From contig OZ020611.1 of NCBI GenBank assembly GCA_963971575.1, positions 246,350,654-246,414,653 of the forward strand: a stretch of 64,000 bases of DNA, in the 5' to 3' direction. Positions 1 to 10,100 of the stretch are shown here, one piece after another. The stretch's first letter is position 1; each line of letters begins with the position of its first letter. The translations under genes and the position numbers were made by a program. The notes under the pieces were generated by a model. The model was not told the origin of the DNA. It did no database searches and saw only the letters and a program-made list of their open reading frames with translations. This DNA comes from Liopterus haemorrhoidalis (Eukaryota; Arthropoda; Insecta; Coleoptera; Dytiscidae).

Positions 1-316
1 ACAGCTTATAGCATTAATGCTTATAAAATTTGTTTATTGAATTTATTTTAACAAGTATGATTTCTTTAGGTTGGCACTCTTCAAGTCAGGGGGAAGAGAT
101 GTGGTAGATAATACAAGACGAATATTGGCGAAAATTATTAGTCACCCCTTATCTTTAGGATGAAATTGGTTTGACCGAAATGGCAGAAAACCATTTTCTT
201 AAAATTCTTCATTAAATTAATAAATTAATAAACTAATTCCTGTTATTCCTGAAATTATATTTATTTAATATTTATAAATAAATCAATAAATTATAACTGT
301 TAATTCAATTTACAAT

Positions 317-486
317 CGGCTAGTTTTACCATCGTTGAATAAATTTATTTAACAACTTAAGTTAACAATATCGCATCATTCTATTGACAGCAATGTTAAT
401 TTCTTCATTAATAGTTTAAAACCGATGCGATATTGTCAACTTTACTTGTTAAATAAATTTATTCAACGATGGTGAAAATGGCCAAA
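317..486. repeat. Foldback (hairpin) element with arms of about 60 bp
   Basis: The stretch 317-377 is nearly the reverse complement of 424-486. Both arms contain ACCATCGTTGAATAAATTTA and the sequence around CAATATCGCATC, separated by about 46 bp. It has no coding capacity, and this is the form of a small MITE or foldback transposon. Bases 1-316 before it are AT-rich and hold nothing I can recognise. Confidence 0.75.
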
Positions 487-581
487 TGAGTATTTATTTT
501 GCACCTAACCATTAATTTATTTTAATACTGGGTAAGTACACATATATTACATTTGAAACACTAGAGAGTGGGTATAATATA

Positions 582-960
582 AGCACTAGTCTGTCAGAAA
601 TAAATCTTGCAACTAATGCGATTATTTTGCACTTTACCGTTGCTGGGCCAGCAACTGATACATCAATGGGCCAGCTAACGGCCACGGGGACACCGGGGCA
701 CTGGCCCAGTGCAAAATGCCAGCACTGGACCAATGCGAAATGCCAGCACTGGCCCAGTGCGAAATGCCAGCACTGGCCCATTACTTTCAATGCACTTTAC
801 CGTTGCTGGGCCAGCAACTGATACATCAATGGACCAGCTAAGGGCCACGGGACACCGGGGTACTGGCCCAGTACGAAATGCCAGCACTGGCCCATTACTT
901 TCAATGCCGGCGAGTATGTGCTTTACCAGTACTGGTCCGGATAAAAATGTTTGCTGGGAT
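582..960 (+). repeat. CCCAGC-type DNA element copy, 5' truncated, with a 24-bp minisatellite
   Basis: This is the right part of a family also present at 10618-10992 and 41808-42166. It ends in AATGTTTGCTGGGA, the mirror of the CCCAGCAAACATT that opens the complete copies. Here the TGGCCCAGTGCAAAATGCCA unit has expanded into three head-to-tail 24-bp copies (702-773), and a second degenerate block follows to about 900. The apparent ORFs on both strands here are translations of this minisatellite, not genes. The left terminal repeat is missing. Confidence 0.7.
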
Positions 961-1068
961 CTCTGTTAGAAAATATTAGGCCAAGTTATTTCTACTCTGC
1001 TGCTAGAATGTATTTTATACAAGCACTTTATGATGGCGGTCGGTCCTGTGGTGGCCACAGCTGATTTT
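961..1068 (-). repeat. R4 repeat block
   Basis: A block of about 105 bp containing GATGGCGGTCGGTCCTGTGG and GGCCACAGCTGA. It recurs at 10488-10588 and 24082-24180 (opposite orientation) and at 22128-22246 and 35440-35548 (same orientation). It often abuts R3 copies or CCCAGC elements, so it is probably one end of a larger old transposon. It is non-coding. Confidence 0.65.
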
Positions 1069-1252
1069 TTTTTATTACGTTTAAATTATTTATAATTTCT
1101 ATATTTATTAATTAAATTAATAAAAATATATATAAAAAAAATCTTGATTTTCAATGGAGAGGGCGCAATACAAGTAACCTACCCCGGGCGCGGAAATACC
1201 TAGTTACGGGTCTGGGTCTTCCACAAAATCGCTGCAACATTTACCAGGTCTA

Positions 1253-2339
1253 CAAGTATGAAATACGGATTTTTTTTTAAATAAAACACATTTTACTCAA
1301 AAGAACAGTAAAAGTTTATTTATTCAAAGTATGCTCCATTAGAAGTTATACATTTTTCCCATCTTTCAAGCAATTTGTGAATACCTCGCCAGTAGAACTC
1401 TTCCCCTTTCCCCTCAAACCATTCATCTAGCCATTCTTTCACATTTTCATATGAACAAAAGTGCTGCTCGGCAAGTGCGTGACCCATCGATGCGAACAAG
1501 TGGTAATCTGAAGGGGCCAATTCTGGTGAGTAAGCGGCATGGGGTAGCACTTCCCACTTGAGTGCCTCCAATGTGTTGCAAACTGCTTTTGCCTTATGTA
1601 ATGCAGCGTTATCATGAAGAAGGATTACCTTGTGCTGTCTTCTTTCGTACTCTGGTCGTTTTAGAAGCAGTGAATGGTTCAATTCGATCAGTTGTTGTTG
1701 GTAGCGTTGGGTATTAACTGTTGCTCTAGGTTTTAACAATTCATAATAGATCACACCCTTTTGGTCCCACCAAGTACAGAGCATTGTCTTTTTGCCAAAG
1801 CGATTCGGTCTTGCAGTTGATGTGGATGGTGAGCCTGGGTTTACCTATGATTTTTTGCGTGTGTGATTTTCAAAATAAATCCATTTTTCATCGCCAGTAA
1901 TGATACGATGTAAAAAAGACTTTCTTTTGTATCGTGCAAGCAAAATTTCACAAGTGTTTTTGCGTTTTTCCATCTGCCTCTTATTCAATGCTTTGTCTGT
2001 AAGATCAAAGTCACCATTTTTGAAACGCCGAAACCATCGTTCACACTTATCTTGCGATGGAGCATATTCACCATAAGCTTCTCGAAGCAGTCGGTATGAT
2101 TCAGCAGCAGTTTTTTTCAAATGAAAATAAAACAGTAGTACTGTCCGCGAATGCTCTTTATTTGGCACAAAATTTGACATTTTTAACACAGTAAAACAAA
2201 ACTATATCACTTTTCAAATTATAACCTATACGCATTTGATACTTAATGATAACTTAACAAAACGCCATATGTGTTGAAACTTTGAACTATACACTCTGTT
2301 TGCGCTGCAAGTTTGAAAAAAATCCACATTTCATACTTG
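1253..2339 (-). mobile_element. Mariner transposon, internally deleted
   Basis: The inverted termini read CAAGTATGAAATACGGATTT on the left and CAAGTATGAAATGTGGATTT on the right when reversed. Each is flanked by a TA dinucleotide (1251-1252 and 2340-2341), the target duplication of Tc1/mariner elements. The element is 1087 bp long, against about 1.3 kb for full mariners. The shortfall matches a deletion in the transposase reading frame. The encoded DDD signature places it in mariner proper. Confidence 0.9.
1320..2189 (-). pseudogene. Mariner transposase, one nonsense codon and an internal deletion
   Basis: Mariner transposases cut and join element ends in the nucleus. The frame opens with MLKMSNFVPNKEHSRT and a helix-turn-helix region (FYFHLKKTAAESYRLLREAY). 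It then jumps from DLTDKA to NKRQMEKRKNTCEILL, losing roughly 65-70 residues of linker that intact mariners have. It continues through the first catalytic Asp (TGDEKWIYF). An in-frame TAG at 1845-1847 follows ENHTRKKS, where mariners usually have Trp, so a TGG to TAG change is likely. The same frame resumes to CTWWDQKGVIYYEL, HDNAALH (second Asp) and SPELAPSDYHLF (third Asp). There are 34 residues between the last two Asp, the D34D spacing of mariner. It is inactive as read. Confidence 0.9.
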
Positions 2340-2990
2340 TAGAGCTGGTAAGTCAGCATATCACCGCAGCATAGCGTAAAAAGTTTTGAAGTTTTTCTCC
2401 TAATCCATTGTGTGAATAGTTATATAGGCTATAGGGCAGGGAGATGCTGATATCGGGTTGTTGTTAGCTGCTGATGATGTTGATGGTGAAGTTGGTGTTA
2501 ATTTCTCCTTTGTCGCCAGTGGATCGATACACCTTCCACTAGCGAGCAACCACCACATACACTCGCTCCCTGAGCGTCCGTCCGTCCGTCCGTCCGTCCG
2601 TCCGAGATGCTAGTTTGAATGCGTACCCACGATCGATTGCACCCCGTCAACTCACGGATGTGTGATTGATGCGTGCCGCCCCCCGCCCCAAGCACGCGCG
2701 AGGTGTGACGCACACTCGGCATCTTAAATAATTTAATTAAATCGCGAGGGGGAGTAGTGGAGCGCGCTAGAGGTAATGTCCGGTTGCACAAGTGTCTCCC
2801 CCTGGACATTACCGGGCGTGGGGGCGGTGGGGGGTGTTTGCTAGGGACCCGGGGGCGGGGGAGGAAGTGGTATTCCTTTGTCTCGGCCACCCTCACGCGC
2901 TACGCACGCAAATCACGCCGGGCTGACCGGGAGAGAGCCGCACTAAGAATATTCAGCAGCGCGCACCAATAATGCCGCAACTGCACAATG
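2340..2990. other. GC-rich island with (GTCC)n tract, no gene recognised
   Basis: Bases 2480-2970 are markedly GC-richer than the surroundings and contain six GTCC units near 2577-2604. Short ORFs on both strands are low-complexity (Pro, Arg, Gly) and have no domain I recognise. The segment does not match the repeat families of this window, so it may be unique host sequence such as regulatory DNA or an untranslated exon. That is inference. Confidence 0.4.
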
Positions 2991-3540
2991 GAAATCTGTT
3001 TACATTTCATAAATTTACAGAGCGTTACCTGGGCCGCACATCAATCACCTAACACAATTAAAATAATATTAGCTGCCTCGCCCGGCTTCGCTCTGGGACA
3101 ATTCGTTATTATTGACCTAATTTTTTTTGGAACTAACAACGTGTTGTCTGTTTCTATGGTTTCAAGGGACCTAGATTTTGAATTCTAGTAACTCTTAACA
3201 TTTTATTGAAGCTTTTGACATTTTGTTTAGCAAAAGCCTACTTAAACCAATTAAAAATTACCTTATGACAACTTAAGAAAATCTAAAACTTCCAAAAGAC
3301 CGAGGTCCAATCTGAAATACATTGGCGGACCAGAATATTTTAAGGATCTTCTTTTTTAGAATCATCAGTTTTTTTTAAATGATTTCACTGAAATTGTCTT
3401 TATTAAAAAATAAATAAAACATTCTAAATTTTCTAAACTATACAAAAAAATATATAAGTTCGTAACATTCGTAAAAAAAACACAAGAAAAAAAAATCTTT
3501 TATAATAAATATTGTTAAATATGAACAAAATATTTATTTA
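2991..3540. other. AT-rich stretch, nothing recognised
   Basis: This is AT-rich sequence with homopolymer A and T runs. No reading frame with recognisable protein similarity and no inverted repeat stood out on either strand. Confidence 0.4.
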
Positions 3541-4010
3541 ATTTTATTGGGACGGTTGGGGCTTCATATTGCTCACAAGTTTGTCAATGTTCGGGGAAAC
3601 AACTGATGTAGCAGCATGCAACGTGTTTTCTAGGTGCGAATTCGTTATTCGCGTCCTTTTTTTGATTTAACAAACTTCATCCTGGAAAATATCTGCTCAC
3701 ATTTGTAAATGCTTCCAAAGAGCGTAATTCTCTTCTGAGCAAAAGCTGTGAGTTTCGGAAATTTGTCAACTAGGAAATATTTGTTATAAAACTCAATTAG
3801 AGAAATGTCCTTCATTTTTTACTTCAAATCTGAGTTCTCTTGTACCTCAGGTATTTCCATTTGCATAAAGAGTTAACCGCATTTGATCTCTGAAAACAAA
3901 GATATACTCGCGGGCCAAATTCAATGGGATTTTGGATAGTTATCACGGGCCGGACAAAATGAAACAACGGGCTAAACTCGGCCCGCGGGCCGCAGTTTGG
4001 ACATGCCTGC
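3540..4010 (-). pseudogene. hAT transposase C-terminal remnant with terminal repeat
   Basis: On the minus strand, 3835-3640 reads DISLIEFYNKYF, LVDKFPKL, AFAQKRITLFGSIYKCEQIF and SRMKFVKSKK. This is the hATC dimerisation region of hAT transposases, whose usual form is FGSTYVCEQTFS followed by MKxxKS. The frame then breaks, and a shifted frame continues toward PEHRQTCEQYEAP. The element edge lies near 4008, where the minus strand starts CAGGCATGTCCAAACTGCGG, a typical hAT terminus rich in GGCCCGCGGGCC. The catalytic part is absent. The other terminus was not found. Confidence 0.7.
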
Positions 4011-4099
4011 ATTAGAGGCTAAAGAGCCAAATTCATCCTTTACGGTATCTGGAAACATTTTAAAAAGCCATAAATTTGTTTTAATACATGACTTTTTTT

Positions 4100-4299
4100 C
4101 ATCAACATCATCATTGGTGTGACAACCCGAAGTGGGCCAAGCCCACTTCCAGGTTTCATGACCATGTTTTCAATCTATGTACATTCAGGAGTAATATGGT
4201 CAGTATTACGTCCAAGCAGGAATCGAACTCACGTCTTTGCTCAGCGGTCAAGTAGCAGATACAAACGATTTAACGTTTGCAGCTACAGGTAGGCAGGCT
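4100..4299 (-). mobile_element. SINE-like element (family B)
   Basis: A 200-bp unit flanked by a perfect 11-bp duplication, TGACTTTTTTT, at 4089-4099 and 4300-4310. Read on the minus strand it contains GAGTTCGATTCC, matching the pol III box B consensus. A weak box A candidate (TAGCTGCAAACG) lies upstream. The 3' end is a degenerate ATGATGATG tail. A second copy at 7445-7750 is interrupted by about 110 bp. This organisation fits a tRNA-related SINE, but the tRNA part is diverged. Confidence 0.7.
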
Positions 4300-4550
4300 T
4301 GACTTTTTTTTGCATCATTTAATGAGAAGTGCATAACTATGTTTTTATACTTTGCGTTCACAATAATACGTTACAATGAAAATAGTTTAACAACTGAAGC
4401 TATTGTTAAACTGTTTTTGGTGACTTTTTATTTTAAGAGATTGGCAGTACTACTCGTCTGCGGTGTGTCATTGATAACCTCAAATATTTTAAAATGATTA
4501 TTTAATACAATTTGTTAGTATTTCCACGTCAGATAGTTATTTTATAACAT

Positions 4551-4994
4551 TATTATTCAACTATAGATACCGAATTCGTTAAATTTCTAAATATATATAT
4601 GATACTACATAATTTATTGGAGAAATGGGTTACATGCTGATCCCATTGGAGAGTGGGATCAACATGGATACCTAAGAATTTTACGGAAATTGGGTTATTG
4701 ATATTGTGATGATTAAAAGTTGTTACTAGTTGCTGAGTTTTATTTTCATTTAGTAATAGTCCAATTGCATTAAACCATATTTTAGCTTGACTTAGAAATT
4801 CGTTTCTACTAGACATTGCTTTATCTAGGTCATTAGATCTAACAATTAATGTAGTATCATCAGCGTAGATAATGCTTTTCATCTTTATTGATAAGGGAAA
4901 ATCATTAATAAAAATTAGAAATAATAACGGACCTAGAACGGAACCCTGAAGAACACCGATATTTACTGGAAGATGATCAGATTTTATATTATTA
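4551..4994 (-). pseudogene. Non-LTR retrotransposon reverse transcriptase fragment
   Basis: On the minus strand the frame reads VNIGVLQGSVLGPLLFLIF, then INDFPLSIK, then KSIIYADDTTLIV. These are the reverse-transcriptase block with the QGSxLGPLLFxIxIND signature and the catalytic YADD box of Jockey/CR1-like LINEs. It continues through IWFNAIGLLLNENKTQ and SVKFLGIHVDPTLQWDQHV, the usual thumb-side motifs, and stops at 4553. There is no endonuclease or start, so the copy is 5' truncated at about 4995 and possibly 3' truncated too. The readable frame has no internal stop, suggesting a fairly recent insertion. Confidence 0.85.
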
Positions 4995-5740
4995 ACTAGC
5001 TGAAAACTCGTGCTTCGCTACGGTATATTGATGGTCCCGTTAGCAAAGGAGATGCGAAGGGTTTCTCCCGAATTTCATGTCTCCTTGTCTCTATCAAATA
5101 AAAAATACAAATTTACTCCGTAAGCGATAAAATTTAAAAAACTGTCAAACGCTTTCTAAATTGAAACCTATGTACCAAAATGAAGTATTATAACTCAGGA
5201 AATACAAAGGTTTTTATAATTCAACCCCAATGCATATTCACCCATTTAGGGGTTTATTTATTATTCAAGAAAATTCAAAAAGAAAGTTTGTTGTTTTGCA
5301 TCTGTCAAACTACTGTTGGGTTATCATAGATATTGTTGACCACATTTCACAAAAATCCCTCGTTTGTACTCCGATATGTTTTTATAAATGAAATTTTTGT
5401 TTTATCATTAGGCATTAGTAGGTAAAAGTTGTTGCTAGAAATGACACGCGTACACGCTATATAAATTACCCATGCGAGAAGCATGGATTCCGCAAATTAA
5501 CGCCAACTATCTTCAGGATTTGATCATGTGACTCATTAACGGTCATCGCAAAACTATAAATAGTTTTCGCCCGTAATGTAATTTATGAATCTAGAATGAA
5601 CTCAATTTTTCCGATTTATATCGATATATTTCTGAAATAAACCATTCAATTATACAATAATAAATGTAATTGTTTATGGTGACAATACAAAACGTTAAAT
5701 TGTTTTTTTATTCAGTTTATACAGTTTATGATTGCGAGTG
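4995..5740. other. AT-rich stretch with possible old repeat ends
   Basis: The segment begins with AACTCGTGCTTCGCTACGGT and has an imperfect hairpin-like ATGCGAGAAGCAT near 5473. Both are reminiscent of transposon termini, but I found no partner end or coding sequence. No gene is seen. Confidence 0.3.
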
Positions 5741-5960
5741 AGTTAAAGCTATCTCTGCGGGCCGCGATTGAAAAAGTTGTCGCTGGTGGCAGGAGTGGGA
5801 CGGGAGTCGGGAGAGGCGGGAGAGGCGAGAGAGACGGCAGGAGAGACGGGCAGGGAGCGGATAGTCCCCGCGAGAGAGCGCGCCGACATGTGTGGAGTTG
5901 ATCAGGCATTTCCATTCATAAACATTTATGAAACACGCGCCAACACGTGAAAAACATCGC
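5741..5960. other. Purine-rich GC island
   Basis: This is a strand-asymmetric GA/G-rich tract (GGGAGAGGCGGGAGAGGCGA) about 150 bp long in AT-rich DNA. The ORFs across it are low-complexity and shared by several frames, so I do not call a gene. It may be a simple-sequence expansion or a regulatory GA-type element. Confidence 0.35.
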
Positions 5961-6202
5961 ACGCTCGCTCCACTCTCAGCATTACGCTCTTAATTGCTCT
6001 CATTTTATTACACACTGTTATTCCGTTATAACTGTTTTATGTTGACCGTCTGTTTACCAACAATGCAACACAACTATTAGTCCCGACATCAGAAAGGATA
6101 CTACTTTATATTCTCTAACGAAACACATATTTTATTCATTTCAATGTAGAATCATATTTTGAATAAATATTTATCATAGTTGCTTCGAAACTAATACATT
6201 AA

Positions 6203-6461
6203 GGCCCGGTTTTTCCACCTTCAGATAAAGTTCCAGGTAACTATCTGACAGATAAGGTTATTTGTAACTTCATCTGCTGAGTAAATGTCATCCCTTCTTT
6301 CTATACAAATGTATCTATCGGATAGTTGTCTAACGGATAATGAGACTGACGTATTGGATTCACTGACTGGTATTGACATTTATTCAGCAGATGAAGTTAC
6401 AAATAACCTTATCTGTCAGATAGTTACCTTGAACTTTATCTGAAGGTGGAAAGACCGGGCC
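6203..6461. mobile_element. PIF/Harbinger-like MITE, 259 bp
   Basis: The termini GGCCCGGTTTTTCCACCTTC and, reversed from the right, GGCCCGGTCTTTCCACCTTC open inverted repeats of about 100 bp. These include TATCTGACAGATAAGGTTAT in both arms. The element is flanked by TAA on each side (6200-6202 and 6462-6464), consistent with the 3-bp TWA duplication of PIF/Harbinger. It is non-coding. Arm similarity is high, so the copy looks young. Confidence 0.85.
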
Positions 6462-6603
6462 TAAGTGCTGAAACGATGGCGTTTCTTTTTTTGCACATGG
6501 TATGTTTTCTGGCTGATAAATTTCGACAGCAAATCTCATGTCTGTTATAGGAAAAATTAATAACTAATTGCACAAATGGCTGTTTCCTACATACTCTTTA
6601 AAC

Positions 6604-7097
6604 CAGTGGCGAAGAGAGACCTCCGCTAGACTTGCCCTCCCATAAAAAAAATAATAAAAAAATATATATATTTTTTTTTAATTAAAAAAAATATTTAGGT
6701 AAATCTTCAAAAATACATCAAACTATGTTCTATACAATTTTTTGTCCAAGGCTTGGTTTACTAGTTACGAATTTTTTTAAATTTTAAAGTTTAATAACCG
6801 GTTTTGGATTTTAATAAAAAACAATAGGGTTCTTCCCAATTATTAGGAGAATTTTTAGTACCAGAACAAACTCTTTAAGTTAAACCGTTTTTGAGTTATC
6901 GTGTATACACACAGACACACAAACACACAGAGACACACACACACACACACACAGACACACACACATACGGACGGCACTTCGAGAATAGGTTTTTTGGATT
7001 CCCTGGACCATGAAACGTGGTCATCAGTCAAAATCTCAACATCGAAAATTTTCGCCATTACAATACTTGCCCCTTATATATTAAGGTCGGGCAAGTA
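6604..7097 (+). repeat. R2 repeat copy with (CA)n tract
   Basis: It opens with CCAGTGGCGAAGAGAGACCT and ends with TTAAGGTCGGGCAAGTAAAA. A CA/ACAG microsatellite (about 6905-6966) sits between a conserved GAGTTATCGTGTATACACAC and ACGGACGGCACTTCG. Other copies are at 18080, 37716, 38134, 39304, 57565 and 60980. Each carries the simple repeat at the same place, so the microsatellite is part of the element. It is non-coding; the ORFs over it are translations of the (CA)n tract. Confidence 0.8.
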
Positions 7098-7299
7098 AAA
7101 ATGCATAGTAAATTTTAAATTTCTGGTTTCAGCAGTTTTGTAGGGTGACATTTTTAAAAATATTTTTGGCACAGATGTACCTATAATTTGATCCACTTTT
7201 AAGGAATTTTTAATTTCGATGATTACAAAAACTTTTAAGTCGACTCAGTAGGTACCAAAAGTACGTTAAGGCAAAACAGCTCTGAACGGGATAACGTAC

Positions 7300-7440
7300 C
7301 AGGGTTACCTGTTATGTTTTTACAAACGACCACTAGATGGCAATACTGAAATGTGTCATTATTATATTAATAAAATTTGACATTTGTTATTGTGAAATCA
7401 GTTATAAATTGACAGAGTAGCTTGTTGACAGTGAGTGTTA
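7300..7440 (+). mobile_element. Mariner 5' end fragment (second family)
   Basis: The sequence is a close reverse complement of 15450-15595, the 5' untranslated end of the mariner at 13040-15600. It includes AAACGACCACTAGATGGCAA. The coding region does not follow directly. A SINE-like copy begins at 7445 instead. Confidence 0.7.
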
Positions 7441-7444
7441 AAAC

Positions 7445-7750
7445 ATCAACATTATCATTGGCGCGACAGCCCGAAATGAGTCAAGGCTTCCTGTTTTCAG
7501 GTTTCGTGACCAAGTTTTTAATATATGTACATTTAGGAGTAATATGGTCAGTATTACGTCCATTTTTTAGCGTACACAGAAAGGTACCTACAGTTTAAAG
7601 CCGGTTGCAAACACCTAAGCAGAAACTGCAATTTTTATAAATATTTTTACACAACTTATTTGACATAATCAGGAATTGAACTCACGTCCATGCCCTTGCT
7701 CAGCGGTCAAGTAGCAGGTATAGGCGATTTAACATTTGAAACTACAGGCT
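7445..7750 (-). mobile_element. SINE-like element (family B), interrupted copy
   Basis: Both flanks match the copy at 4100-4299, including GAGTAATATGGTCAGTATTA and GCTCAGCGGTCAAGTAGCAG. About 110 bp of unrelated sequence (7563-7670) is inserted in the middle, followed by the box B region (minus strand GAGTTCAATTCC). No clear target-site duplication was found. It lies between two mariner fragments. Confidence 0.6.
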
Positions 7751-7754
7751 TGCT

Positions 7755-7920
7755 TTTCTTGAAAGTGCTTCATGAACGAACAACTTTTATGGGTTTCGGT
7801 TCATCTTGGAAGACTCAAACAGTGGATTGTTAGCTTCGTTTCCAGTTCATATGAATAAAGCCAAGCTTCGTCACCTGTAACGATGTTGTATACGGATTTT
7901 GCAGTGCCTGGGCTCAATTT
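7755..7920 (-). pseudogene. Mariner transposase catalytic fragment
   Basis: On the minus strand the text reads SVYNIVTGDEAWLYSYELET, the segment around the first catalytic Asp of mariner transposases, followed by a broken frame resembling VFQDEPKPIKVVRS. Only about 50 residues remain. It is probably part of the same family as 13040-15600, separated from its 5' end at 7300 by rearrangement. Confidence 0.65.
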
Positions 7921-7929
7921 TTTTAGCAT

Positions 7930-8350
7930 TCCCTTACACTAGGGTTGTACATCGAAGACAAAACATCGAATATTATTAGAATTAACATCGATGTTAACAT
8001 CGGCGCCTTACTATCGATGTTGAAAAAATATCTAAAGAAAAACATCGATGTTGTATCGCTGCAATGCGCATGCGCATACCGACTATGAACCATGTAAGTG
8101 AAATGCCACTTGCTTTCCACCCGCCCGTCCCCACCCTTACTTAATATAACGCGCTTCTCCTTATATGGTCATAAAAATAAATAAATATATATTGTTCGTT
8201 GTAAAATGTACAGAAGCAAAGTTTTTCAAAAATAAACAAAGGTTTTAGTTATTTTTCGATATAAAGAATCAGAAAATAGTCATTAAAATAAAGACTCAAA
8301 ACAATTATATATTTTTTTTTTGTTGACCTGTGTTATCTAAACAAATTTAT
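7930..8350. repeat. AT-rich repeat with ACATCGATGTT palindromes
   Basis: AACATCGATGTT-type palindromes occur several times between 7950 and 8060, after AGGGTTGTACATCGAAG. This resembles one end of a hAT-like MITE family with sub-terminal repeats. The matching end was not located. No gene is seen. Confidence 0.35.
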
Positions 8351-8601
8351 TAAGCGGCGTCCACACTATGCCGCAGTTTGCCAGTTGGCAAGGCCAGTTG
8401 GCAAACTGCGGCATAGTGTGGACGTGACCGTTGGCACATGCCATCGTGCCAGCGGCATGCCAACGAGAATCGCTCGAGTGTCGGTCTCCTTCAAAGAAAG
8501 CCGATAAGAACGGTGAGTGGGGACGTGCAAACTGGCATCACGCGGCTTTAGGCTTAAATTCAGGTTGTGATTCAGACGCATATAAGCAACGTTGTTTATA
8601 G

Positions 8602-8841
8602 ATGGAGTGGACAAACGAAAAAGTGTTTAATTTGATCGATTTGTACCGGGATCGTCCTGTTTTGTGGGACTGTCGTTTAAAGGACTATAAAGACAGGAAT
8701 AAGAGATGTGACGCTCTATTGGAAATTGCGGTTAGTTTTGGAGTACAAAAAGAAGAAATTGATAGAAAAATTAAAAACTTGGTGTGTCATTTTTCGCGCG
8801 AAATAAAAAAAGAGAGGGAATGTAATAAGTCCGGTGCGTGA
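8602..8841 (+). pseudogene. MADF-domain accessory protein of Harbinger, truncated
   Basis: The 79-residue frame begins MEWTNEKVFNLIDLYRDRPV and continues with LWDCRLKDYKDRNKRCDALL and ALLEIAVSFGV. This is a MADF (Myb/SANT-like) DNA-binding domain, seen in the second gene of many Harbinger elements. The conserved W-x-L-Y and W-(D)-x-(R)LKDYKDR positions are present. The frame stops at NKSGA, where intact proteins continue for hundreds of residues. The junction with antisense transposase sequence lies about there (8830-8840). It is not likely to act as a transposition partner. Confidence 0.75.
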
Positions 8842-8961
8842 TCTACTTTGAAGACTTGGACGTACCCAAAACAGTCGTTTGCGCCGTTTGCGTATTTTTT
8901 CTTCACTGTCAAGTATGATAACAGCAGCTGAAGCAATTAGTAAATCTTCCTCGGTGAACAT
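8830..8961 (-). pseudogene. Harbinger transposase N-terminus, truncated
   Basis: On the minus strand, MFTEEDLLIASAAVIILDSE is followed by KRRKRLFWVRPSLQSRSRTG. The R-x-FWVRPxLxxR motif is characteristic of the N-terminus of PIF/Harbinger (DDE_4) transposases. After about 44 residues the frame runs into the antisense of the MADF gene, so the catalytic domain is gone. The convergent arrangement with the MADF fragment is what the parent element would show. Confidence 0.75.
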
Positions 8962-9081
8962 TGTGCGACTAAACTAAATGCCAACACAGATGTGGACGTG
9001 TATACAGCCACTGGCTTTGCCAGTTGGCATTGCCAGCTGGCCTTGCCAACTGGCAAACTGCGGCATAGTGGGGATGCGCCT

Positions 9082-9530
9082 TTAGGTACGCCATTTCGCT
9101 CCAGGATTTTCCAACTCAAAGATAATAGTTCAAAAATGTATGGCTTTCCTTAATTATTATTATTTTATATTTTTGTTAATCGCACGGTTTTTAAATTGCA
9201 TCTTGAGTGTCTCCATGAAGACATCAGGTCATGGAAAACATTAACGAAATTCTTCAGCCAACCGTTAGTAAAACTTTCGAGCCATCTCGAGTTTTCCACA
9301 ATTTTTATTCTGAATGAACAGTTGTTTTGTGGTACATCGCGTGTTGCTGCTTCAAGAACTAAGTTAATAAATCCTTTTACTTACAATGGCTTTGCTACAA
9401 TTCAGTCAACAAGTATATTTTACTTGAGAAATTAAAATTGTTATCGGATGCAGAGGCAGAGTTGTTGGTATCGGACTTTGCATTAACATGTTGATGTGAA
9501 GTATCTGACAATCGTTTTAAACAACGTCCT
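9082..9530. other. AT-rich stretch, nothing recognised
   Basis: A 79-residue ORF (9196-9435, plus strand) crosses it, but its composition and lack of any motif give no reason to call a gene. There are no obvious repeats beyond isolated A/T runs. Confidence 0.35.
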
Positions 9531-9597
9531 GTAGATCGATGTGTGTCGGGTGGGGGTCGGGGGGTGGCGGTATGTTCCCGTGGGGACGGCACGGAGG

Positions 9598-9659
<62 letters not shown>

Positions 9660-10100
9660 GAGAGTGTAGAGAGCATGTAAAGCAGTTGCAGAGAGAAGTC
9701 CGGCCGCACTATTGATCTCGAGGAGCAGCAGGCGATGTCCTTCTCTTAGTGCCGGACCCGCCGCCCCCAGTCATCCCCTCCCCCGCCCCCTCCTCAGCCG
9801 CTGCTGACTCGCACTTCCTCCCTCCCTAGATCATGCAAGATTTAACATGGAATCTCTTGTGGTCGAGATTAACATTGCTGATTCCAACTCTCTGTCGGTC
9901 TCGGTGTCGACCGTGGACGTACGTACGTACGTCCGTCCGTCCACTGCCGTCCAACGCACGCACCTCTCTCTGATTTGATAAGAAATTCCCGGTGCGTATT
10001 GCAGTCTGCATGTGTGCGTGCGCACATTTGAAATTCAGATTACATCAAAGTTTCGGGTGCCTCTATCGTAGGTATGCGAACTCCTTCCTGTATTCGCTCC
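9531..10100. other. GC-rich island with (GT)n microsatellite
   Basis: A perfect GT repeat runs from about 9600 to 9655, between G- and C-rich flanks. ACGT/GTCC repeats lie at 9917-9943. It matches no repeat family of the window and no ORF here carries a recognisable domain. It may be unique host DNA. Confidence 0.4.

Larger units (their letters stand above)
8353..9081. mobile_element. PIF/Harbinger element, internally deleted, 729 bp
   Basis: The terminal inverted repeats share CACTATGCCGCAGTTTGCCA and are flanked by TTA on both sides (8350-8352 and 9082-9084). Sub-terminal repeats of GCCAGTTGGCAAGGC follow. The element carries the start of a MADF-type gene on the plus strand and the start of a Harbinger transposase on the minus strand, facing each other. 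That is the two-gene layout of insect Harbingers, with the middle removed. Confidence 0.85.

Noticed and set aside
512..969. Repetitive QCWHFALG-type protein
   Set aside because: It comes from a 24-bp minisatellite in a non-coding DNA element and is open on both strands.
6855..7098. Val/Cys-repeat and His/Thr-repeat ORFs, with similar ones at 18490, 39607, 39731, 61395 and 61439
   Set aside because: They are translations of (CA)n tracts inside R2 copies and recur only because R2 recurs.
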